Positions 57,847 through 64,000 of a stretch of 64,000 bases of DNA are shown here, piece by piece (the first letter of the stretch is position 1; each line of letters opens with the position of its first letter). Under the pieces are notes generated by a model, which worked only from the letters and a program-made list of their open reading frames with translations, was not told the origin of the DNA and did not search any database. The DNA is from JBGAKG01 sp044224495 (GTDB lineage: Bacteria; Myxococcota_A; Polyangia; Polyangiales; Polyangiaceae), in NCBI GenBank assembly GCA_044224495.1, contig JBGAKG010000010.1:1-64000 (forward strand). Direction: 5' to 3'. Both the position numbers and the translations under genes were made by a program.

Positions 57847-60537
57847 ATGACGACGAAGGTGCTGGTGTTCGAGAGCGACGCGGGGTTCGCCGCGGAGCTC
57901 CGGAACGAGCTCGGCAGGCTCGGATGCACGACGTCCGTCGTCGATGACGGGAACGTCGGGCTCCAGCAGGCTGCGGCGGAGAAGCCGGACCTGATTCTGC
58001 TCTCGATCGAGCTCCCGCGCATGAACGGGTTCTCGGTCTGCAACAAGCTCAAGAAAGACGCGAAGCTGAAGGACGTCCCGCTCATCATCATGTCGAGCGA
58101 GTCCAGCGACGAGACCTTCGAGCAGCACCGCAAGCTCCGCACCCGCGCGGAGGACTACGTCCACAAGCCGATCGCGTTCGGGGAGCTCCTTCAGCACATC
58201 CGCACGTTCGTTCCGCTCGGGAACGCCAGCGGAAGCGAAGCGCCGGGCGAGATCGTGATCGACGACGAGATCGCGATCGCCAGCGGCGACGTGGTCGAGG
58301 ACGAGGGCACGCTCGTGGTCGAGCAGCCCGCGTCGCAGGCCAAGGTGTCCAAGCCGCCGCCGCCTCCGCCGGCCAAGCCGGCCAAGGTCGACGACGAGGT
58401 CGAGGCCTTCCTCGACGCCGGCTTCGATCGGCTGACGTCGAGCAAGAGCGCTCCGCCCCCCGCGAACGGCTCTCCGGCGACGGCCGGCGCGGTGATGACG
58501 GTGAAGGGCAAGAGCATCCCGCCGCCGGTGGACGGTCGCGTCGCCGAGCTCGAGTCGCAGCTGATGGCTGCGCGCGAGGAGTCGGCGAAGCTCCGCTCCG
58601 ACTTCGATGCCAAGATCGAGGCCGAGCAGAAGAAGATGGAAGCCGAGATGGAGGAGCTTCGGCAGAAGCTCACCGCGGCTCCCGCCGGCAAGACGGGCGG
58701 CGTCTCCAGCCGCGAGTTCCTCGACCTGCGCGAGGCGCTGAACAAGAAGGACAAGGAGATCCTCTCGCTCAAGGAGACCTTGTCGAAGAAGGACAAGGAG
58801 ATCTTCGACGGGCGCGACAAGTCGCTCGCGCTCGAGCGCGCGAAGGCCGATCTCGACGACAAGGTCCTCCAGATCGAGCGGCAGCTCGCCGAGGCGGCGG
58901 AGAAGCTCGAGAACGCCGTCCGCGATCGCGACACCGCGAAGAAGGCGGCGGACGACGCGAAGGGGCGCTTCGCCAAGGCGGAAGCCACGATCGAAGAGCG
59001 CGCGCGGGAGATCGAGGCGGCCAAGCAGAAGGCCAAAGACGAGGCCGCCGCGCACGAAGCGGCGCTCGCGGCGGTGCGGGGCGAGCACGAGAACGCGCTC
59101 GCAGCGTTGCGCGCGGAGCACGCTTCAGCGCTGGAGTCTGCGGACGCCGTTCGCGTCGCTGCGCTGGCCGACGCGTCCAAGGAGAAGGACGCGGCGCTCG
59201 CGGCGGCAGCGGCGGCCGCCGAGGCGGCGCGGGCTGCGCTGGCAGCCGCGCACGACGAAGCGCTCGCGGCGGCCACGGCGGCCGGCGAGCAGGCGAAGAA
59301 CGAGGCGGTCGCGGCGAAGGAAGCCGCGATGAAGAGCGAAGCGGACGGAAAGCTCGCCGCGCTCCACCGCGCTCACCAGGACGAGCTCGGCAAGCTGAAG
59401 AACGAGCACGCGCAGGAGCGCGAGAAGGCCGCTGCGGCGCACGCCGCGGAGCTGGCGGCCGCGCAAGAGCGCGCGGACGAGCAGCTGTTCGAGGCGAGCC
59501 AGCAGGCTGCCGCTGCGCTGAAGGCGCGCGAAGGCGAGCTCGAGGCGAAGCGCGCCGCCGATCTCGCGGCGGCGGCGCAGGAGCACGCGGAGAAGGTGGC
59601 GGCGCTGGAGGCCGATCGCGATGCGAAGCTCGCCGCGCTCGAGGCCGATCGCGACGCGAAGGTCGCCGCAGCGGAGGCCGAGCGCGCCGCGAAGGTGGCG
59701 GCCGCGGAGCAGGATCGCGACGCCCGCGTCGCGGCGGCGGAGCAGGATCGGGACGCGAAGGTCGCGGCGACCGAGCAGGATCGCGACGCCCGGGTGGCGG
59801 CGACCGAGCAGGATCGGGATTCGAAGCTCGCCGCGCTCGCGCGCGAGGGCGCCGAAAAGGTGGCGGCGCTCGAGGCCGATCGCGACGCGCGCGTCGCCGC
59901 GCTCGAGGCCGACCGCGATGCGAAGGTCGCGGCGGCGGAGCAGGACCGGGATGCCCGGGTCGCGGCGGCGGAGCAGGACCGCGACGCGAAGGTGGCGGCG
60001 CTCACGAGCGATCGCGACACGAAGGTGGCGGCGGCCGAGCGCGATCGCGACGAGAAGGTTGCTGCGTTGGAAGCAGCACGCGCGGCCGAGGTCGCGGCGC
60101 TCGAGCAGGATCGCAACGAGAAGGTCGCGGCGTTGGAGGCGGAGCGCAACTCCACCGTGGGCCGCCTGGAGGGCGAGCTCAGCGCGGTGAAGGACGAGCT
60201 GGCGAAGCTCGTGGACACGAAGCGCGCGGTGGACGCCGCGAACGAGGCGCGGATCGCCGAGCTCGAACAGAAGGTCACGGAGCTCGGGGCGTCGGTGGCT
60301 TCGCTCACGGCCGACCTGGGGCAGAACAAGGATCGCGTGCAGATGCTCGAGGCCGAGAACGCGGGACTCAAGGCCGAGCTCGTGGACACGAAGGAGAAGC
60401 TCGCGACGCAGACGTCGCGCGCCGAGCGCGCGTACGCGAAGTGGGACCAGGATCGAGCGGCGCTGGAGAAAGCGAAGGACGCGCTGGCCGTGGTGCTCGG
60501 TCAAATCGAAGACGCGGAGAACCGCAGCATCGGCTGA
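57847..60537 (+). CDS. FrzS-like pseudo-receiver protein with long coiled coil
   Basis: An 896-residue protein. Residues 1-120 are a receiver fold (VLVFESDAGF, LPRMNGFSVCNKLKK, HRKLRTRAEDYVHKP) in which the phospho-acceptor Asp is replaced by Ser53, as in the pseudo-receiver of M. xanthus FrzS, whose C-terminal AEDYVHKP-like motif is also matched. An acidic, then Pro-rich segment (about 125-225) leads into a coiled coil of about 640 residues containing 17 hendecad repeats. FrzS is a motility and polarity protein; a similar role is inferred, not shown. ATG at 57847 has GGGAGAGCG just upstream. Confidence 0.78.
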   Translation: MTTKVLVFESDAGFAAELRNELGRLGCTTSVVDDGNVGLQQAAAEKPDLILLSIELPRMNGFSVCNKLKKDAKLKDVPLIIMSSESSDETFEQHRKLRTRAEDYVHKPIAFGELLQHIRTFVPLGNASGSEAPGEIVIDDEIAIASGDVVEDEGTLVVEQPASQAKVSKPPPPPPAKPAKVDDEVEAFLDAGFDRLTSSKSAPPPANGSPATAGAVMTVKGKSIPPPVDGRVAELESQLMAAREESAKLRSDFDAKIEAEQKKMEAEMEELRQKLTAAPAGKTGGVSSREFLDLREALNKKDKEILSLKETLSKKDKEIFDGRDKSLALERAKADLDDKVLQIERQLAEAAEKLENAVRDRDTAKKAADDAKGRFAKAEATIEERAREIEAAKQKAKDEAAAHEAALAAVRGEHENALAALRAEHASALESADAVRVAALADASKEKDAALAAAAAAAEAARAALAAAHDEALAAATAAGEQAKNEAVAAKEAAMKSEADGKLAALHRAHQDELGKLKNEHAQEREKAAAAHAAELAAAQERADEQLFEASQQAAAALKAREGELEAKRAADLAAAAQEHAEKVAALEADRDAKLAALEADRDAKVAAAEAERAAKVAAAEQDRDARVAAAEQDRDAKVAATEQDRDARVAATEQDRDSKLAALAREGAEKVAALEADRDARVAALEADRDAKVAAAEQDRDARVAAAEQDRDAKVAALTSDRDTKVAAAERDRDEKVAALEAARAAEVAALEQDRNEKVAALEAERNSTVGRLEGELSAVKDELAKLVDTKRAVDAANEARIAELEQKVTELGASVASLTADLGQNKDRVQMLEAENAGLKAELVDTKEKLATQTSRAERAYAKWDQDRAALEKAKDALAVVLGQIEDAENRSIG
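59599..60159 (+). repeat. 17 x 33-base repeat coding hendecads
   Basis: Residues 585-771 of the FrzS-like protein consist of seventeen consecutive 11-residue units of the type AALEADRDAKV or AAAEQDRDARV, exactly 561 bases. Many units share the sequence GAGCAGGATCGCGACGC with silent variation, so the array is a coding minisatellite. Hendecads favour right-handed coiled coils, unlike the heptads elsewhere in the rod. Length variation between strains is likely. Confidence 0.85.
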
Positions 60538-60613
60538 GCGCACGAAGCCGAAGCCCCGTCAGCAAGGCTCCTCGAAGCGGGACGCGGCCCAACCCTTCCC
60601 AAGGCGGGCGCCG

Positions 60614-60749
60614 GCCACCCCCCAATTCCGGCCCGAACGCGATCTTGCTAACGATCGCCCTCGACGGGAGGGGGTGGCGAGGGAGGTGGCGAGAGACCGG
60701 CGCGCGCCACCCCCCAATTCCGGCCTGAACGCGATCTTGCTAACGATCG
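60614..60749. repeat. Two 44-base direct repeats upstream of the MarR-like gene
   Basis: The sequence from GCCACCCCCCAATTCCGG to CTAACGATCG occurs at 60614-60657 and again at 60706-60749 with a single base difference. Each copy ends in CGATC-N8-GATCG, able to form a 5-base stem or a dimeric protein site. The copies are 92 bases apart in a 298-base gene-free interval (60538-60835) and about 90 bases before the MarR-like start, so they may be paired operators or a duplicated terminator-like element. Confidence 0.7.
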
Positions 60750-60835
60750 GGGTCAAAAAGGCCGTGGGATTTGGGGGTCTTCGGGTGGGCTTGGTTCTGG
60801 GTGGGCCTGGCTCGGTTCGTGCTGAGGGGTTGGGC

Positions 60836-61525
60836 ATGAAGCGTCTCAACTACGCCATCAAGCAGGCCCATCTCACTGCGCTCAAGTTCACTCGCGGCGA
60901 TGCCGCCAGCGTCAACCTCACTCCCGCTCGCGTCGACATGCTCCGCATGCTGCTCTCGGGCGGGCGTCAGGGCATGTCGCAGGCCGAGCTCCGCAGGAAC
61001 CTCGGCGTCGCTTCGCCCACCGTCAGCATCATGGTCCGCGCTCTCGAAGCTCTCGGCTTCGTCCAGCGCACCCCCCACTCCGATCGCCGCACCTGGCTCG
61101 TCACCCTCACCGACTTGGCCAAGACCGCCCTTCGCTTCATCCAGTGGATGACCCACGTCCAGAGCCACTACCGCCTCGCCGACGCCTGCGTCTTCAGTCG
61201 CGACGCCGGCGTCCCCCAGAAGGGCTGGAAGAAGACCGTCAATCGGCTCCGCAAGCGCCTCGACACCTTCGTCGACCGCCTTGGCCGCGACGGCGTCTCC
61301 AATCCCTGGGACTACTTCGAAGACGAAAACGAGTTCTACGACGCCGAGGTCCCCGAAAACCCCATCACCTTCGACCTCATCCCCGTCGACTGGGACGACA
61401 ACTTCGCCGGCGAAGACGACGACGACGACGATACCGACGGCCGCCTCCCCGAAGCCCCCATGCACGACCTCCTCGCCGACATGACCGCCGCCGGTTTGGG
61501 CCACCCCGACGCAGACACCATTTGA
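60836..61525 (+). CDS. MarR-family-like regulator with acidic C-terminal extension
   Basis: A 229-residue protein. The N-terminal about 110 residues have the MarR winged-helix pattern: LTPARVDMLRMLLSGGRQG, SQAELRRNLGVASPTVS, MVRALEALGFVQRT and the wing DRRTWLVTLTD. The remaining 110 residues are not part of the usual MarR fold and include a run of Asp (EDDDDDDTDG). The start ATG at 60836 has GAGG nine bases upstream. Two 44-base repeats lie in its leader and may be its own operators. The gene ends in TGATCA, shared with the convergent gene. Confidence 0.75.
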   Translation: MKRLNYAIKQAHLTALKFTRGDAASVNLTPARVDMLRMLLSGGRQGMSQAELRRNLGVASPTVSIMVRALEALGFVQRTPHSDRRTWLVTLTDLAKTALRFIQWMTHVQSHYRLADACVFSRDAGVPQKGWKKTVNRLRKRLDTFVDRLGRDGVSNPWDYFEDENEFYDAEVPENPITFDLIPVDWDDNFAGEDDDDDDTDGRLPEAPMHDLLADMTAAGLGHPDADTI

Positions 61526-63004
61526 TCAGCCGATCGCATCCACCGCCAGCATCCCGAACTCACCCAGCCCGAAGTCACCGAAGCGGTGCGTGAAATACGC
61601 TTCCGCGATCGTGCTGCCGGCTGCGGCCCGCGCTTCCGTGTACGCCTCGTACGCTTCGCGGATCGCGATCATGCGGAGCCCGCGCGACGTCGTCGCGCGG
61701 AGCTTCTTGCCGAGCTCGCCGAAGATGCGCGCGATTTGGGCTTCGAGATCCGCTTCCGTCGTCAGCGGCGCTTCCTCGATCGCCCCCGCCTTCATCAGCT
61801 CCAGCGCCGCGCGCGCTGCCGCTGCTTCCTTCGCGTCCGGCGCCTTCGTCAACGCGTCGACGATCGGGCGAGCGAACCGAGCGTGGCGCGCCAGCCACTC
61901 TCCGGCCGGCTTGCGCCCCGCGCGCTGCGACGCGATCAGCACCAGCAGCCGCACCACTCCCGGATCGCGCAGCGGCGCGACCGCATCCACCATGCGCGGC
62001 AGATCGTAGCCCGCGATCTTCAGTGGGCCCGCCAGCCGCTCCGTCCCCAGCAGCCACACCACGCGACCGACGTACCACTGGAATGCGTGCGTCTCCGTGC
62101 TCAGCAGCGTCGGCAGCGCATCGCCCGCGAGCGTCTCGAGCGCAAAGCTCGGCGGCGGCGAGCCTTGCGGCGCCCCGATCCAGTGCACGAGCTCGACGAA
62201 CGTCGGGACGACGGGCGAGCGCGGCACCTCCGTCAGGCGTACGCGCAGCTCCGTCGCAATCGCCGCTGGCGCTCGCAACAGCAACCACGGCAACGCCGCC
62301 GCCACGTAGTGGTGGACCGTGTTGCGACGGTTCGGGTCCTGTGCCGCGAAGCCCCAGCGCTCCGGATCTCGCGCGGACGCCACGAGGTAGTCGGTGACGA
62401 CCTGCGCGACGACCGCCGCGCCAAGGAAACCCTCGTACAGGTACAGGACCTTCGGCCATCGCCAGCGCGCGTACGTGTCCCCCATGCCCCATGCGTGCGG
62501 GCGCTGCAGCGTCTCCTCGAGCAGCGCGCGATCGATCGCGCGATCGGAGCGCATCCGCTCCTGACGCTCCGCGCGCAGTCGCCCCGTCCCCGGCTGATCC
62601 TCGAAGAGGAGCGGCGCGACCGAGTAGCCGAGCAGGAACTGACGCGCGACCGAGCGCGGGACGGCAATCCGGAGCGACGGATCGATCGTGTCGATCGCCT
62701 CGAGCGCGATCTTCTCGGCCGCCGCCGGCGCAACGGCCTCGTCGGTGAGCAGACGCAGGTTCGGATACCCGTTCGCGAAGAGGCGATCGCCCTCCGCGTC
62801 GAAACCCAGGCCGGGTCCACCCGGCCGCGGAAACCCGAACGGCGCGAGCACCGCTGCGATCCCGGTGGGGCTCGCCGTCCCGGCGCGCGCGGCGGACTTC
62901 GTCTTCGCAGGCATCGCCGCAGCCGATTTCGTTTTCGCGGGCGCCTTCGCCGCTTTCCCCTTCGTTCGCGGTGCCGCCTTCGCGGCGCGCTTCTTCGCAG
63001 CCAT
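61526..63004 (-). CDS. Unknown protein with histone H1-like N-terminal tail
   Basis: A 492-residue protein. The first about 45 residues are Lys/Ala/Arg/Pro-rich (MAAKKRAAKAAPRTKGK, AKAPAKTKSA, AARAGTA), like the DNA-binding tails of histone H1-type bacterial proteins. The remaining part is helical without known motifs; short HEAT-like units (RDPGVVRLLVLIA, EIAPLTTE-like segments) are possible. The start ATG at 63004 is divergent from the hydrolase gene and only 38 bases away. Its stop abuts that of the MarR-like gene as TGATCA. A nucleoid or DNA-associated role is inferred from the tail alone. Confidence 0.65.
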   Translation of the reverse strand: MAAKKRAAKAAPRTKGKAAKAPAKTKSAAAMPAKTKSAARAGTASPTGIAAVLAPFGFPRPGGPGLGFDAEGDRLFANGYPNLRLLTDEAVAPAAAEKIALEAIDTIDPSLRIAVPRSVARQFLLGYSVAPLLFEDQPGTGRLRAERQERMRSDRAIDRALLEETLQRPHAWGMGDTYARWRWPKVLYLYEGFLGAAVVAQVVTDYLVASARDPERWGFAAQDPNRRNTVHHYVAAALPWLLLRAPAAIATELRVRLTEVPRSPVVPTFVELVHWIGAPQGSPPPSFALETLAGDALPTLLSTETHAFQWYVGRVVWLLGTERLAGPLKIAGYDLPRMVDAVAPLRDPGVVRLLVLIASQRAGRKPAGEWLARHARFARPIVDALTKAPDAKEAAAARAALELMKAGAIEEAPLTTEADLEAQIARIFGELGKKLRATTSRGLRMIAIREAYEAYTEARAAAGSTIAEAYFTHRFGDFGLGEFGMLAVDAIG

Positions 63005-63041
63005 GAGACGACAGAATAGCGGGGTGGTATGGATCCGCGCC

Positions 63042-63896
63042 ATGCGTCGTATCGTCCTCGTCGTCTTCACCCTGACCGGCGCGCTCGGCCTCGCGTGCGC
63101 CCCGCCGCCGGCAAATTCTGCAGCCAGCTCGACCGGTGGCGCTGTCGCTGGCTCAGCCGTGGCCGCCGCTCCGCTCCCCGTCGAGGGCGCGACCGTGTCG
63201 TACCAAGATGGTACGATCGAGCTCGAAGGGTATCTCGCCAAGCCCAAGGACGACGCAAAGGTGAAGCGCCCCGCCGTCCTCGTGTTCCACGACTGGATGG
63301 GCGTGAGCGCCGACACCAAGAAGCGCGCCGACCAGCTCGCCGCGCTCGGCTACGTCGCGCTCGCGGCGGACGTCTACGGCAAAGGTGTTCGCCCCGCGAG
63401 CTCCGACGAAGCTCGCACCGTCGCCACGCGCTTCAAGAACGACCGCGCGCTCATGCGCGCGCGCGGCGAAGCGGCGCTGAAGAAGCTTCTCGCCGAGCCC
63501 GCCGTCGATGCGACCAAGGTCGCCGCCATCGGCTACTGCTTCGGCGGCACCGAAGCGCTGGAGCTCGGGCGCGCTGGCGCGGCGCTCGTCGGCATCGTCT
63601 CGTTCCACGGCGGGTTGAGCTCGCCGAAGCCGGAGGACGGGAAGAACATCAAGGCGCGGGTCCTCGTCCTCCATGGCGCGGACGATCCGTTCGTGAAGCC
63701 GGACGAAGTCGCCGCGTTCCAGGACGAGATGCGACAAGCGCACGTCGACTGGCAGTTCGTCGCCTACGGCGGCGCGGTGCACGCGTTCACGGTGCAGGGC
63801 GCCGGCAACGATCCGTCGAAGGGCGCCGCCTACGACGCGAAGGCGGACGCGCGATCGTGGGAGGAGATGCGTCGGTTCTTCGGCGAAGTGTTCTGA
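63042..63896 (+). CDS. Dienelactone hydrolase family lipoprotein
   Basis: A 284-residue alpha/beta hydrolase with a lipoprotein signal (LTGALGLAC). Motifs include VFHDWMGVSADTKKRAD, the nucleophile elbow GYCFGG (Cys as in dienelactone hydrolases), the Asp in LHGADDPFV and the His in GAVHAF. It would hydrolyse lactones or esters at the membrane surface. ATG at 63042 is preferred over an earlier ATG at 63003, which overlaps the divergent gene's start. It is followed by the 3' end of a minus-strand gene. Confidence 0.85.
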   Translation: MRRIVLVVFTLTGALGLACAPPPANSAASSTGGAVAGSAVAAAPLPVEGATVSYQDGTIELEGYLAKPKDDAKVKRPAVLVFHDWMGVSADTKKRADQLAALGYVALAADVYGKGVRPASSDEARTVATRFKNDRALMRARGEAALKKLLAEPAVDATKVAAIGYCFGGTEALELGRAGAALVGIVSFHGGLSSPKPEDGKNIKARVLVLHGADDPFVKPDEVAAFQDEMRQAHVDWQFVAYGGAVHAFTVQGAGNDPSKGAAYDAKADARSWEEMRRFFGEVF

Positions 63897-63903
63897 CGCG
63901 GCG

Positions 63904-64000
63904 TCAGAGCCCGCGCAGAAGGTTCATCACGCGCTCGCGAAAGAGCGTCGTGTTCTTCGCGTCGTAGTCGGGCGCGCTCGCGTCGGTGAAGACGTGCGCG
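63904..64000 (-). CDS. 3' end of a minus-strand gene (hydrolase-like C-terminus)
   Basis: The last 97 bases carry a minus-strand frame open to the right edge, ending with TGA at 63904-63906. The visible C-terminus reads AHVFTDASAPDYDAK followed by NTTLFRERVMNLLRGL. AHVFTD with the trailing helix resembles the end of dienelactone-hydrolase-like alpha/beta hydrolases, which have a catalytic His at this place. It converges with the lipoprotein hydrolase gene seven bases away. The gene cannot be named. Confidence 0.55.
   Translation of the reverse strand, partial: AHVFTDASAPDYDAKNTTLFRERVMNLLRGL

Noticed and set aside
59599..60159. Regular 33-base repeats considered as a CRISPR array
   Set aside because: The repeats are contiguous without spacers and keep one reading frame within a coiled-coil gene.

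Overview
The window is very GC-rich and gene-dense. Its gene content points to a myxobacterium, most likely of the Polyangiales/Sorangiineae type: many secreted Cys-rich lipoproteins, a Ser/Thr kinase with a sensor-like tail, a FrzS-like pseudo-receiver/coiled-coil protein, an MglA-like GTPase beside roadblock-like proteins, and a family of surface-glycan enzymes. This placement rests on gene content only; there is no rRNA here. About 55 protein genes, two of them cut by the window ends, and one tRNA-Lys(CTT) can be supported. No insertion sequence, prophage or CRISPR array is visible.

Layout. 1-3495: three tandem, near-identical secreted lipoprotein genes joined by 4-base GTGA overlaps, with mosaic similarity that suggests gene conversion. 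3680-11736: housekeeping and accessory metabolism (metallo-beta-lactamase-fold hydrolase, enoyl-CoA hydratase, serine hydrolase, heme-motif lipoprotein, orphan Flp pilin, and a TetR/old-yellow-enzyme operon preceded by two matching inverted repeats). 11741-11816: tRNA-Lys. 11939-30257: a surface polysaccharide region. It opens with a complete four-gene GDP-D-glycero-alpha-D-manno-heptose module (hddC, hddA, gmhA, gmhB) and continues with five large polytopic membrane proteins of the GT-C/YfhO kind, a sugar epimerase, methyltransferases and a two-part methyltransferase-like/GT2 protein.

30354-38341: small membrane proteins, thioredoxin, a soluble Ser/Thr kinase with a predicted propeller tail, a membrane metallophosphoesterase, and a convergent two-component pair whose regulator has the unusual order receiver-LuxR helix-turn-helix-receiver. 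38496-46979: the most interesting segment, eight co-directional and mostly overlapping genes. They encode an unknown helical protein, a PATAN/DUF4388-like protein, an ABC ATPase fused to a tyrosine/dual-specificity phosphatase, two 134-residue roadblock-like paralogues, a kinase-like domain fused to a calcineurin-type phosphoesterase, an MglA-like GTPase with a long C-terminal extension, and a small membrane protein. I read this as an uncharacterised GTPase/phosphatase signalling module.

46987-57059 (minus strand): a short helical protein, an SppA peptidase with an N-terminal outer-membrane-barrel-like domain, a DUF2505-like protein, a large Cys-rich heme-motif lipoprotein, a GNAT-like protein, a DHH-like phosphoesterase with odd motif order, and a FecR-domain/barrel protein. 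57110-64000: fused hisIE, the FrzS-like protein with 17 perfect hendecad repeats, a 44-base duplicated intergenic element in front of a MarR-like gene, a protein with a histone-H1-like Lys/Ala tail, a dienelactone-hydrolase lipoprotein and the 3' end of a further minus-strand gene. Assignments come from reading motifs; no database search was possible.
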